Assembly: GCA_029262995.1 (NCBI GenBank)
Contig: JAJCYH010000012.1
Coordinates: 124,001-188,000 of the forward strand
Reading direction: 5' to 3'
DNA length: 64,000 nt
Source of the DNA: Saprospiraceae bacterium
Lineage (GTDB): Bacteria > Bacteroidota > Bacteroidia > Chitinophagales > Saprospiraceae
Shown here: piece by piece, positions 34,395 through 43,700 of the stretch
How positions within the stretch are numbered: the stretch's first letter is position 1
How the letters are laid out: the number at the start of each line of letters is the position of its first letter
Notes under the pieces: model-generated
The model's database searches: none
The model's input: only the letters and a program-made list of their open reading frames with translations
What the model was told of the DNA's origin: nothing
Program-made: the position numbers and the translations under genes

Positions 34395-35612
34395 GTGCAT
34401 AGAATCTCTAATGATATTGGATTAAGGCTAAAAGCCATCATCGATACTGCAATTGATGGAATAATCACGATTGATGATAAAGGATTAATTGAGTCAGTAA
34501 ATCTTTCTGCTCTTAGCTTATTTGGCTATAGCCAAAATGAATTATTAGGAGAAAACATATCCATTCTGATGCCTGATCCATACAAAAGAGAGCATGATGG
34601 TTATTTAGAGACTTACAATAGGACTAGGATACCAAAGATTATTGGTATAGGAAGGGAAGTTCAAGGGATGACAAAAAATGGTCGGATATTTCCTTTGCGT
34701 TTAGCAGTATCTGAGGTTATTCTTAATGACAGGATAATTTTTACTGGAATTGTACATGACCTCAGTGAAATTAAAAGGACACAGGATGAATTGCGCCTTG
34801 TTAATGAAGCCCTTGAAGAAAAAGTAGAGGAAAGGACCGTTGAGTTGGAACGGCTTATCAATGATTTACTATTGACAAATAGAAAACTTGAAAAAAGTGA
34901 GCTTGAACTTACTGAGGCACTGAATAAGGAAATTCAATTGAATGAATTAAAATCTAGATTCGTATCAATGGCTTCACATGAGTTTAGAACACCATTAAGC
35001 ACAATATTATCTTCGGTTTCTCTAATTTCAAAGTATACCACTGAAGAACAAGATGATAACAGACAGAAGCATGTAGAACGCATTAAATCAGCTGTTGTTA
35101 ACCTAACTGGTATTTTGAATGACTTTCTATCCTTAAGCAAGATTGAAGAAGGTAAAATTGAAATTAACAAGCGTATTATAGATTTATATGGCCTTTGTAA
35201 GGCAGTAAAAGATGATGTAAAATCCTTATTGAAAGAAGGACAAGATATCACGCACAAGGTACTGGGCGAGGAAAAAGAAATTCAAACAGATGAACGTATT
35301 CTTAAAAATGTATTGTTTAACCTCGTCTCAAATGCTATAAAGTATTCTGATGATAGCATAGAATGTATAGTTGAGTATAGGAAAGAAAGATTTGTTGTAC
35401 ATGTAAAGGATTATGGCATTGGAATTCCTAAAAATGAGCAGACTCTTTTATTCGATAGATTTTTTAGGGCTTCTAATGTTGAAGTGATACAAGGCACTGG
35501 ATTAGGACTTAATATTGTTTCAAGATATGTTAATTTATTACATGGAGAAATTAACTTTGAGAGCAAAGAGGGTGAGGGTTCTTGTTTTTCAGTTGCGTTA
35601 CCATATATTTGA
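34395..35612 (+). CDS. FixL-like heme-PAS sensor histidine kinase
   Basis: 405 residues starting at GTG 34395; no ATG is available and a stop lies in frame at 34371. Residues 8-122 are a PAS domain very like the oxygen-sensing domain of FixL: LMPDPYKREHDGYLETY with the predicted proximal heme ligand His67, and IIGIGREV with Arg87 at the place of the FixL Arg that contacts bound oxygen. A coiled coil (130-185) leads to the kinase: H-box MASHEFRTPLS (His195), N-box NLVSNAIKYS, G1 DYGIGIPKN, G2 GTGLGLNIVSRY. No membrane segment, so a soluble sensor. Gene 21 bp upstream of its likely partner. Heme binding is inferred; some non-heme PAS domains share part of the motif. Confidence 0.85.
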   Translation: MHRISNDIGLRLKAIIDTAIDGIITIDDKGLIESVNLSALSLFGYSQNELLGENISILMPDPYKREHDGYLETYNRTRIPKIIGIGREVQGMTKNGRIFPLRLAVSEVILNDRIIFTGIVHDLSEIKRTQDELRLVNEALEEKVEERTVELERLINDLLLTNRKLEKSELELTEALNKEIQLNELKSRFVSMASHEFRTPLSTILSSVSLISKYTTEEQDDNRQKHVERIKSAVVNLTGILNDFLSLSKIEEGKIEINKRIIDLYGLCKAVKDDVKSLLKEGQDITHKVLGEEKEIQTDERILKNVLFNLVSNAIKYSDDSIECIVEYRKERFVVHVKDYGIGIPKNEQTLLFDRFFRASNVEVIQGTGLGLNIVSRYVNLLHGEINFESKEGEGSCFSVALPYI

Positions 35613-35633
35613 TTTTTTTAAAGGGCTTTAAAA

Positions 35634-36689
35634 ATGAAAAAGAAAATTCTAGTAATTGAAGATACATTAGAAGTAAGAGAGAACATCTGCGAAATTCTTG
35701 AATTAGCAGGCTATGAAGTTTTGAATGCATCCAATGGGAAAAGAGGTTTAGTATTGACACAGACCCAAATTCCTGATTTAATTCTTTGTGATGTTATGAT
35801 GCCTGAACTTGACGGATATGGTGTATTAAAAATTTTAAATAACAACAGCAAGACCAATAAAATTCCCTTTATCTTTTTAACAGCCAAAGCAGAGAAAAAT
35901 GATTTTCGGAAGGGTATGGGACTTGGAGCAGATGATTATATTACCAAACCCTTTGATGATACAGATCTTCTTGAGGCCATAGAAATGAGATTGAATAAAT
36001 ACGATATATTTTCTAGCCAAATGAAAAACTCCGAGGAAGGATTAAAAAGATTCTTTTCAGAGGCTAAAGCAAAAGCGGAATTTGAGAAACTATCAGAAGA
36101 CAGAGAAATTAGAATCTATAACAAGAAAGATATTATTTATGAATATGGAGGGTCTCCACGTTGGTTATTCTTTATCGTAGAGGGCAGTGTTAAGATTTAT
36201 CAAAACAATGAATTTGGAAAGGAATTGATCATACATCTCTATAATTCTGGTGATTTCTTCGGCTTTTTCCCTTTAATAAATGCAAAGAATTACAGTGATT
36301 CCGCTTTGGCATTGGAACAAACAAGGGTTAGATTAATTCCAAAAGCAGATTTTACATTGTTGTTATATAACAATAGAGAGTTTGCTGCACAGTTCATTAA
36401 AATGCTTGCTAATTCAGTTGCTGAAATTGAACAGGATTTGATAGAATTGGCCTATAGCTCAGTTAGAAGAAAGGTTGCAATGGCTTTGGTTGCATTTGTA
36501 AAAGAAAATTCAAATTCAAATGAATTGGAAATTAAAGTATCCCGAGATGATCTTGCCGCAAGAGCAGGAACAGCCAAAGAAACTTTAATAAGAACACTGT
36601 CAGATTTCAAATCTGAAAATATCCTAGAAATTGAAGGAGGAAATGTAATAATTAAAAATCTAGATAAGCTTCAGAGCATGCCTCAGTAA
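35634..36689 (+). CDS. Response regulator: receiver domain fused to Crp/FNR-type DNA-binding module
   Basis: 351 residues. Receiver domain 1-125 with phospho-acceptor Asp53 (ILCDVMMPELDGYG), switch Thr in FLTAKAE and Lys105 (ITKPFD). A cNMP-binding-like beta-roll (about 155-255) follows, then a Crp-type winged helix (about 270-340) with SRDDLAARAGTAKETLIRTLSDF. The recognition helix keeps the Glu and Arg that read TGA half-sites in FNR and CRP. In rhizobia FixL passes its signal to FixJ, which then induces FixK, a Crp-family protein; here receiver and FixK-like output are one chain. It should bind the TGA-N6-TCA boxes around it (inference). Confidence 0.9.
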   Translation: MKKKILVIEDTLEVRENICEILELAGYEVLNASNGKRGLVLTQTQIPDLILCDVMMPELDGYGVLKILNNNSKTNKIPFIFLTAKAEKNDFRKGMGLGADDYITKPFDDTDLLEAIEMRLNKYDIFSSQMKNSEEGLKRFFSEAKAKAEFEKLSEDREIRIYNKKDIIYEYGGSPRWLFFIVEGSVKIYQNNEFGKELIIHLYNSGDFFGFFPLINAKNYSDSALALEQTRVRLIPKADFTLLLYNNREFAAQFIKMLANSVAEIEQDLIELAYSSVRRKVAMALVAFVKENSNSNELEIKVSRDDLAARAGTAKETLIRTLSDFKSENILEIEGGNVIIKNLDKLQSMPQ

Positions 36690-36711
36690 ATGACATTTTT
36701 TTTTCAAGTAA

Positions 36712-36870
36712 TTAATTCCCAAACTTTACTCCTAATAAGGCACTTAGCAAAAGTGGAGCAGCTAACAATGCGAGTAATGGTAAGTGACCAAAGAGCGCAA
36801 TGAATACTATGCCCATCATCAAATAATATCTTAGAATTACAGTTTTAATACTTGCTTGGAATAATTGCAT
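36712..36870 (-). CDS. Small hydrophobic membrane protein, 52 residues
   Basis: Starts at ATG 36870 (MQLFQASIKTVILRYYLMMG) and ends at TAA 36712-36714. After a short basic amphipathic start come two hydrophobic stretches (about residues 17-27 and 29-47) broken by GHLP, consistent with one hairpin or one long membrane helix. It converges on the REC-Crp gene (22 bp between stops). What makes it credible is its promoter: tandem FNR-like boxes with the standard 22-bp spacing and a -7-like element in place, the same as for the stress genes. Function unknown; perhaps a small regulator or a stabiliser of a respiratory complex. Confidence 0.72.
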   Translation of the reverse strand: MQLFQASIKTVILRYYLMMGIVFIALFGHLPLLALLAAPLLLSALLGVKFGN

Positions 36871-36889
36871 AACTTTTAATTTTGTAGTA

Positions 36890-36956
36890 TAAAAGTGAGC
36901 ATTTACTTTCCTATAGAAATTGACCTTGATCAGTTGAATAGATGATTTTGGTCAGA
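36890..36956 (-). promoter_or_regulatory. Tandem FNR-like boxes and -7 element, promoter of the 52-residue membrane protein
   Basis: Cores TGA-CCTTGA-TCA (36921-36932) and TGA-TTTTGG-TCA (36943-36954) lie 22 bp apart; minus-strand element CACTTTTA starts at 36897, 35 nt from the start of the proximal core. Predicted leader about 14 nt. From 36957 to 37038 nothing else is visible. Confidence 0.65.
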
Positions 36957-37038
36957 AGCGTTTATTTTAAGTTTCTGAACGGCAAGATTAAGTATAGCAG
37001 CTGATTGAATTTAAAAGTAATTTCAAAAGAAGCAAACT

Positions 37039-38178
37039 CTAAAAGAAAATCATTGTTATGATATATGAGAATATTGAGAGGGCAATACCATACATAAAGA
37101 AGTTATAGCACCATCGGAGATAATCAAATTTTCTACCCAATGACTTTCCTAAAAAGAATAGATCTCTAGTAATTGAATTATCAAGAATATCATCATTGGA
37201 TACAACCTCCTTTATAGCATTTTCATATTCATCGATGTTCATTCTATAGTAATTCCCAAAGAAGAAAAGATTTGATTTTTTGCTTTTTATATCTTCCGGC
37301 TTTGTCTTTCCGCTCATCTTTATGGGCCTGGTAGATAGTGTCGCAAAAATCATTGAGGTTAAGCAAACCATTGAAAGTATAAAGGTAGGTACATAAAGCT
37401 GAGTATTAGTTGCTGCTCTTTCTATCATTAAAGGTAATCCTACAGTAATTATTACTGCATTAACACTTAACATAATATTGGCCTTATTATCAGCAATTGA
37501 AGATAGGTCAATGTGATTTCTTAATGAAGTTTTGAATTGTGTTTGTGCACCCTTGTTTGTCGAAATAGTAGACTCTGCTTTTGCTTTCTTATTAAGCTTT
37601 TTGAGTTTTTTTAAATTCTTTTTCTTTCCCTTCTTAAAAAGGGCTTTGCCTTCCTTGGTTTTATAATTATGGTTTTTTAAAAATTCTATGTTTTGTTTTA
37701 TCCAGGATTCTTTGTCAATATCAGTTTCTCCCCTAAAGCTCATTTCCTTTCTTAGGCTTTCACTGATTTCATCATATTCTGAAGAAGCCAATCCACTTAA
37801 ATCGGCATCTTTGATCATATTGCAAAGTTTATCTTCACCACTCCATTCCATTTTGGTAGCTTCAATACATGATAACACCTTAGAGATTTTAGCTTCAGGA
37901 TAATCATTTTCAAGAAGAAATTTCTTGGCAAGAATTTTTGAATGATTTTCATGGTCACAAGCATTCTCACTAAAACCAAGATCGTGAAAGTAGGCTGCTA
38001 AGGTAAGTATTTCCTTATTTTCATCATCAAGATTTGCTTCGGAAGTAAGCTTGTCCAAAGCAGCAACAACCCTTTCTGTATGCAGAAAATTGTGGTATTC
38101 AAATTCATTAGGAACATTTTTTGAAAAAATGGTCTTTACATGATTCCTTGCCTTTTCTATGATTGGTTGATTAATCAA
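37039..38178 (-). CDS. HD-domain protein with Pycsar-effector type membrane domain (PycTM/DUF5706)
   Basis: 379 residues. Residues 1-165 are an HD phosphohydrolase: His29/His33 (YHNFLHTERV), His65-Asp66 (AAYFHDLGF) and Asp126 (MIKDADLSGL) give a complete metal site. A very Lys-rich linker (about 180-205) follows, then a PycTM/DUF5706 region (about 215-379): RNHIDLSSIADNKANIMLSVNAVIITVG, a second hydrophobic segment and a last one at the C-terminus. In Pycsar antiphage systems PycTM proteins are membrane effectors triggered by cyclic pyrimidine nucleotides. The start is TTG 38178, overlapping the TGA stop of the upstream gene (TTGA). No cyclase gene is recognisable nearby. Confidence 0.82.
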   Translation of the reverse strand: MINQPIIEKARNHVKTIFSKNVPNEFEYHNFLHTERVVAALDKLTSEANLDDENKEILTLAAYFHDLGFSENACDHENHSKILAKKFLLENDYPEAKISKVLSCIEATKMEWSGEDKLCNMIKDADLSGLASSEYDEISESLRKEMSFRGETDIDKESWIKQNIEFLKNHNYKTKEGKALFKKGKKKNLKKLKKLNKKAKAESTISTNKGAQTQFKTSLRNHIDLSSIADNKANIMLSVNAVIITVGLPLMIERAATNTQLYVPTFILSMVCLTSMIFATLSTRPIKMSGKTKPEDIKSKKSNLFFFGNYYRMNIDEYENAIKEVVSNDDILDNSITRDLFFLGKSLGRKFDYLRWCYNFFMYGIALSIFSYIITMIFF

Positions 38179-40547
38179 TTCTTTGCGTTTTGTCTAACCG
38201 TAATTCTTAGAGCATGTAATCCTTCTGCTCCTTGTAAGTCATTCAGCTCATGATCTTCGATTTCCGTTTCTATATAATTCTTGGAGATAAGGTAGCTTAA
38301 AAAATCGAGATACTCAGCTTTATCTTTATCACTTAAGTAAACGATAGCGATTTTTCCAGATGCAGTTAATCGCTCACCTGTAGACTTTATTGTAGCTTTA
38401 TCTATTCTTTTTTTAAGAATTTCATACCGTACATTATAAGCGCCATCAACATCAAATTTCTTTTCATCCATCCGAAATCTAATGCTTAGAGAATGGTTGT
38501 AAACAAATATCAATTCTGCAGTTCGTAGTGGTACATGCAATTGAGGAGATAAATCATGAACCAGCCTACTTACATCACAAGTGGATACAAGCTGCCATAA
38601 CTTGAAGTTTCTAAGATCATCTTGAGTGAATTGATCGTTTTCTAGCAAACTGCTTCCTAGATATAGGTTGTACTCTACACCATCCGTTTTGTATTTTTCA
38701 AAATAATGGGGTAGCAGATTTTGCATTTTACTTTCCTCTGCTTCCATGTATTCTGAAATAGCAGAATTTAGTTTGTTTACACTTCTTTCAAAGTCTTTTC
38801 TTTTCTTGTAAATGATATGTAATTCGTCATCTAACTCAGAGAGGTATGCCTTGTAATGCTTATCATTTAATTCTTTATATCTGCTTATACATTGATCTAA
38901 AAGAGGATGAATCTCAGTAGTTATTAATGTGACAATTCTTGTCTCATCTGAAGAGATGTAATCTTTTTCGAGGTGCGCAAGAATATCTTCAAGTTTGAGC
39001 TTGTAAGCTTCAATCAAATGGATATGCCTTTTATGCATCCAATGGTTTAAGAGATCAATCAAATGCACAACATTATCGATAAGATCTGATTTGATCAATT
39101 CGTTTCTTATCGTGCTAGAATTTACGATATCAGACTGACCATAAAGTGGAAAAACATCATTGAAAATAATTGGTGCAATGTTTAATTCTTCAAGCCCGGA
39201 CTGTTTTGACATATAGTAGTTTTGAGCTACTTCCTCAAACTTCCATGCAACACTGGGGTGAATAGATGTAAAGTTTTTTTGGATGACTCCGGTAATTCTA
39301 TTTCTATATTCTACCTTATACTTATCAAAATTTAGTTTGAGCTGATTAAAGATTTCCAATAGCTTCTTTGCACTCCAGCTGTTGAAAGCACCAGCATGTG
39401 TAGATCCTAATTCTAGTACTGCCAATACATCACCATTTTCATCAAGCATCGGACTGATGAGAAAACTTCTGAACTTTCTTTTGATCAGTTTTTTCTCCAT
39501 TTTAGATGGATTATCCAGCTTTTTTAAGTCCTCGATATACAAAACACGTTTTGCGCTAAGCAAATGATCATAAATCCCATTGGCATCTCCATTCTTTGCA
39601 AGCATTTTTGCAAACTCTGTTTCGCCGGTCAAACCAATATTGGCATCAATCATACTCATTGATTCATCTAGCATGATATTACCAACTTCTATGCTTTCTT
39701 CAGAAAGGTAGGATTTAATAAAGGATGCAACTATCTTGAAAAATTCACTAGGGTTTAAGTCCTCACTGTAATTCAACCATTGCTTGAAATTGGAAAGCAC
39801 TTGAATATCTGTTACATCGTATAGGTTACCAACGCAAAAGCCAGAAAATACAAATTTGTTTACTGGTAAATATTTAAGCCAAAGATCTGTATCATCATAG
39901 TTTTTAAGAATAATATCTATCTGTGCCTGGGTTAATTTTGGGAGTTCACCCTTTACTTCTACTTTTACAAAATCTGTTTTAATGTTCAGGCGATGGTATT
40001 TTACCAGTCCTGTTGTTTTATTTCTTATGCAAAACAGATCAGCGGTATCTGTTGGAATATTCTGATTATAAAGGCTGTTTAAGATGTGAATACCAGCCTG
40101 TGCAACAATTTGCTTGTGTTTGTTTTCAAGATCTTCCATATTAATTTCCGCTTCCCATCCTTCAGCTTGAAGAAAGGATTCAAAACTTGGTGTTTTAACC
40201 AAAAAACTTTTTTTGAAAGGAGGAGCTATATAACTTAATTCGTTGCTAAACAGCATAGATGGAACAACCATGCTCATGATGGTTTTAAACTGTGGGCTTT
40301 TGACAATATTTTCAATATTATCACTGTGTGATTCTAAATACTTGTGATTATGTTCAAGCACAGGTGCCAGTGCTGACTTTGTATAGTCGCAAGCATTACC
40401 CATTTTTGATTTTAGTGTATCTAGATAAGGTTGGAGACTAAATTTAATCTCATAAGGAATACTTGGGCTCTTGTCCAAAATATTTTCCATTTCAGAAAGA
40501 GGAAAAAAGCCTTGAGTTGGCTTAGTTGTTACTTTTGTAGCTGACAT
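38175..40547 (-). CDS. Large GAF-domain protein coupled to the HD-PycTM gene
   Basis: 790 residues, cytoplasmic, no membrane segment. A GAF-like section lies near residues 290-410 (SAKRVLYIEDLKKLDNPSK, SFLISPMLDENGDVLAVLELGS). The N-terminal 200 and the C-terminal 350 residues are long and mostly helical (HKAYLSELDDELHIIYKKRKDF...), without any motif of a nucleotide cyclase, kinase or nuclease that I can see. The family recurs in Bacteroidota beside HD-PycTM genes. The four-base overlap with the next gene implies fixed stoichiometry. Function unknown; a sensor or producer of the ligand read by the partner is an inference. Confidence 0.75.
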   Translation of the reverse strand: MSATKVTTKPTQGFFPLSEMENILDKSPSIPYEIKFSLQPYLDTLKSKMGNACDYTKSALAPVLEHNHKYLESHSDNIENIVKSPQFKTIMSMVVPSMLFSNELSYIAPPFKKSFLVKTPSFESFLQAEGWEAEINMEDLENKHKQIVAQAGIHILNSLYNQNIPTDTADLFCIRNKTTGLVKYHRLNIKTDFVKVEVKGELPKLTQAQIDIILKNYDDTDLWLKYLPVNKFVFSGFCVGNLYDVTDIQVLSNFKQWLNYSEDLNPSEFFKIVASFIKSYLSEESIEVGNIMLDESMSMIDANIGLTGETEFAKMLAKNGDANGIYDHLLSAKRVLYIEDLKKLDNPSKMEKKLIKRKFRSFLISPMLDENGDVLAVLELGSTHAGAFNSWSAKKLLEIFNQLKLNFDKYKVEYRNRITGVIQKNFTSIHPSVAWKFEEVAQNYYMSKQSGLEELNIAPIIFNDVFPLYGQSDIVNSSTIRNELIKSDLIDNVVHLIDLLNHWMHKRHIHLIEAYKLKLEDILAHLEKDYISSDETRIVTLITTEIHPLLDQCISRYKELNDKHYKAYLSELDDELHIIYKKRKDFERSVNKLNSAISEYMEAEESKMQNLLPHYFEKYKTDGVEYNLYLGSSLLENDQFTQDDLRNFKLWQLVSTCDVSRLVHDLSPQLHVPLRTAELIFVYNHSLSIRFRMDEKKFDVDGAYNVRYEILKKRIDKATIKSTGERLTASGKIAIVYLSDKDKAEYLDFLSYLISKNYIETEIEDHELNDLQGAEGLHALRITVRQNAKN

Positions 40548-40614
40548 TTACTTTGTATGAACTGTTAATCAAAAAACAACATTCATACCACGATGTTTAA
40601 CTAAAGTGCTTGAC

Positions 40615-40649
40615 TTTTGATCAAAATCTTCAAATTGAAGACTTCAAAG
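40615..40649. promoter_or_regulatory. Stacked palindromes upstream of the GAF/HD-PycTM pair
   Basis: TTTTGATCAAAA (40615-40626) is a perfect 12-bp palindrome; CTTCAAATTGAAG (40628-40640) is a perfect 13-nt palindrome whose right arm continues into a second one, TTGAAGACTTCAA (40635-40647). They sit 70-100 bp before the GAF gene. Likely operators; they do not have the TGA-N6-TCA spacing. Confidence 0.4.
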
Positions 40650-40751
40650 TAATTAAACTGGTGTGATTGTTTGCTTAAGATAACGCATTAAGTGGGTATA
40701 AAGGTTCTATTCGGAAAAGCATTATATCCTGGAATTGAGACTAAAAATTGT

Positions 40752-43700
40752 CTAATCAGCTAGAAATACATTCAAAATTTGGCAAGCAGCCTCAGAAATT
40801 ACAGTTCCAGGGCCAAATACACCTAAAACACCCTTTTCAAATAAGAACTCATAATCATGGGGAGGAATAACCCCACCAACAATAACTACAATGTCTTCAC
40901 GGTTTTTGTCTTTCAACAAGTCAATTACCTCAGGAACAAGAGTTTTGTGTCCAGCGGCAAGCGATGAAATACCAATAATATGGACATCATTTTCAATAGC
41001 TTGCTTGACGGCTTCATCTGGTGTCTGGAACAGTGGTCCTATATCAACATCAAAGCCGATGTCTGCAAAACTGGTGGCAATTACTTTTGCTCCTCGGTCA
41101 TGGCCATCTTGACCCAATTTGGCTACCAAAATCCTTGGACGTCGACCATATTTTTCTGTAAAACGGTTGGATAATTCAATTGCTTCCATAAACACTTTAT
41201 TGTTTGCAATGGCCTTAGAATATGCGCCACTAATAATTTTATTGTTAGCCTTGTATCTCCCAAATACCTTTTCCATTGCCATTGAGATTTCACCCAATGT
41301 CGCTCGGTGTCTTGCAGCTTCAATGGCTACTTCTAGTAAATTGCCTTTGTTCGAAGAGGCGCAAATTGTAATTTTCTCAAGAGCATTAACTACATCTTCT
41401 TCATTTCTTTGAGACTTGATTAAATTTAGTTTGTCTACCTGAGCTTTTCTTACTGCAGAATTATCTAATTCCAGGATATCTATTTGTTCTTCAGTTTGAT
41501 TTTGGAAGATATTTAAACCGATGATTTTGTCTTCTCTTGCGTCGATTCTAGCTTGTTTTTTAGCCGCTGCTTCTTCGATTTTCATTTTGGGTAAACCCAG
41601 TTCAATGGCTTTGGCCATACCTCCATGGGCTTCTATCTCTTCAATGGTTTGCCATGCTTTTTGAACCAACTGATGGGTCAAGTATTCCACGTAATAGGAT
41701 CCTCCCCACGGATCAACAACATTAGTTATACCGGTTTCATCCATTAGATATTTCTGTGTATCTCTAGCAATTTTTGCCGAAAAATCAGTAGGTAATGCCA
41801 AGGCCTCATCTAAGGAGTTGGTATGCAGAGATTGTGTACCACCAAATATCGCCGATAGTGCTTCTATGGTTGTTCTGCCAATGTTGTTAAAAGGATCTTG
41901 TGCGGTAAGACTCCAGCCCGAAGTTTGACAATGTGTTCTCAATGCCATTGATTTTTCTTTTTGAGGATCAAAAGATTTTATGATTTTTGCCCATAAAATT
42001 CTTGCTGCCCGCATTTTGGCAATCTCCATAAAATGATTCATACCTATCCCCCAGAAAAATGAAAGCCGAGGTGCAAAATCATCGATTTTCAATCCTGTTT
42101 CAATTCCTGTTTTAACATATTCCAGACCATCACTAAGGGTAAAGGCTAATTCCAGATCTGCAGGAGCTCCTGCTTCATGCATATGATAACCACTGATGCT
42201 AATGGAGTTAAATTTAGGAATATGTACTGATGTAAAATTAAATATATCGGCGATGATTTTCATGGAGTGAGATGGTGGGTAGATATAGGTATTTCTAACC
42301 ATAAACTCCTTGAGGATATCATTTTGTATCGTGCCACTAAGATCTGACATTTTTACACCTTGCTCTTCAGCAGCAACGATATAAAATGCCATGATAGGAA
42401 TTACAGCACCATTCATTGTCATACTTACAGACATTTGATCCAATGGAATCTGATCAAAAAGAATATTCATATCCTCAACAGTATCAATGGCTACGCCTGC
42501 CATGCCAACGTCACCCTTGACGCGTGGGTGATCAGAATCATAACCTCTGTGTGTTGCAAGATCAAAAGCAATAGATAAGCCTTTTTGGCCCTGAGCCAAA
42601 TTCCGCCGGTAAAATGCATTGCTTTCTTCTGCTGTAGAAAATCCTGCATACTGACGTATTGTCCACGGGCGAATGCTATACATTGAGCTGTATGGTCCTC
42701 TTAGAAAAGGAGCGATACCTGAAACAAAATTTAAATGTTCTACATGCTTAATATTTTCGGAGGTATAAAAGCATTTAAGCTTTATATTTTCTGCGGTGTC
42801 CCATTCTTTCAATTCTTTATTGGCATCTTCAGAGACAGATTTATATTGTAAGGATGACGGTATCTTAGAGATAATGTCTTGTGTAAGTTTTTCAAAGAAA
42901 AAACTTCCTGCAGCAGGATCTGCAACCCTATCCAAATAGGATTCCATCTTTAACAGATGATGAATATTCCTTGAATTTCTTCGAGACTGAATAGTGCCTT
43001 GTGGATTGATCTCTGAATCAGAATAGGGTAGTGAGATGATGTCAGAACCTCCAATAGCTAATGACAGTGCTTGGGTACTTATTTTTATTTTATTGCTATT
43101 TTCATCCCTATGATTAGCAGTATTGCAAGTTGTTGATATTTTGATATATTCTGGAAAACATTTTCTGAGTACCCGAAGTTTGATGATATTTTCGTAATAC
43201 TTTTCTCCGAAAGCAAAATGAAATTCAATATTTTTAAATTGCCTATTAACACTATTGCCATCATGTGAAAGCTTCAAATTATTATGACAATAATTGAGGC
43301 AACTTGTTATTTGCTCATGTATAGGTAAATTGTTAAATGAATCATGGCTACAATCAATTTGCACATGAAATTGAGCATATTTATTTGAATATTTGTTAAT
43401 CAGAAGTAAAGGATCAGCGAAAGACGAGACCAGAGTGAACCCCCAATAAATTGATTCGGGAATTGCTGAATTTGACTCTAAATATTGATCAAAGATATCA
43501 GCAAGCGAATCTTCAGTCTCTTCGTTAGAAGAAAACATCAATTGTATAAATTCTAAGTGGATGTCCTTTAATAATAATTTAAAATCATCTACGGAAGGAA
43601 GTTTGCTAAAGGAGAAATGTAATCTCTCCATACCTTGCTGAAGGGCTTCAAGAGCAATGCTATTTGCTTTTTGGAAATCTTCAATTTCTATTTTTTCTCC

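Noticed and set aside
36690-37038. Empty intergenic region
   Set aside because: It is not empty: it holds the 52-codon membrane protein gene and its tandem-box promoter, reported as features.
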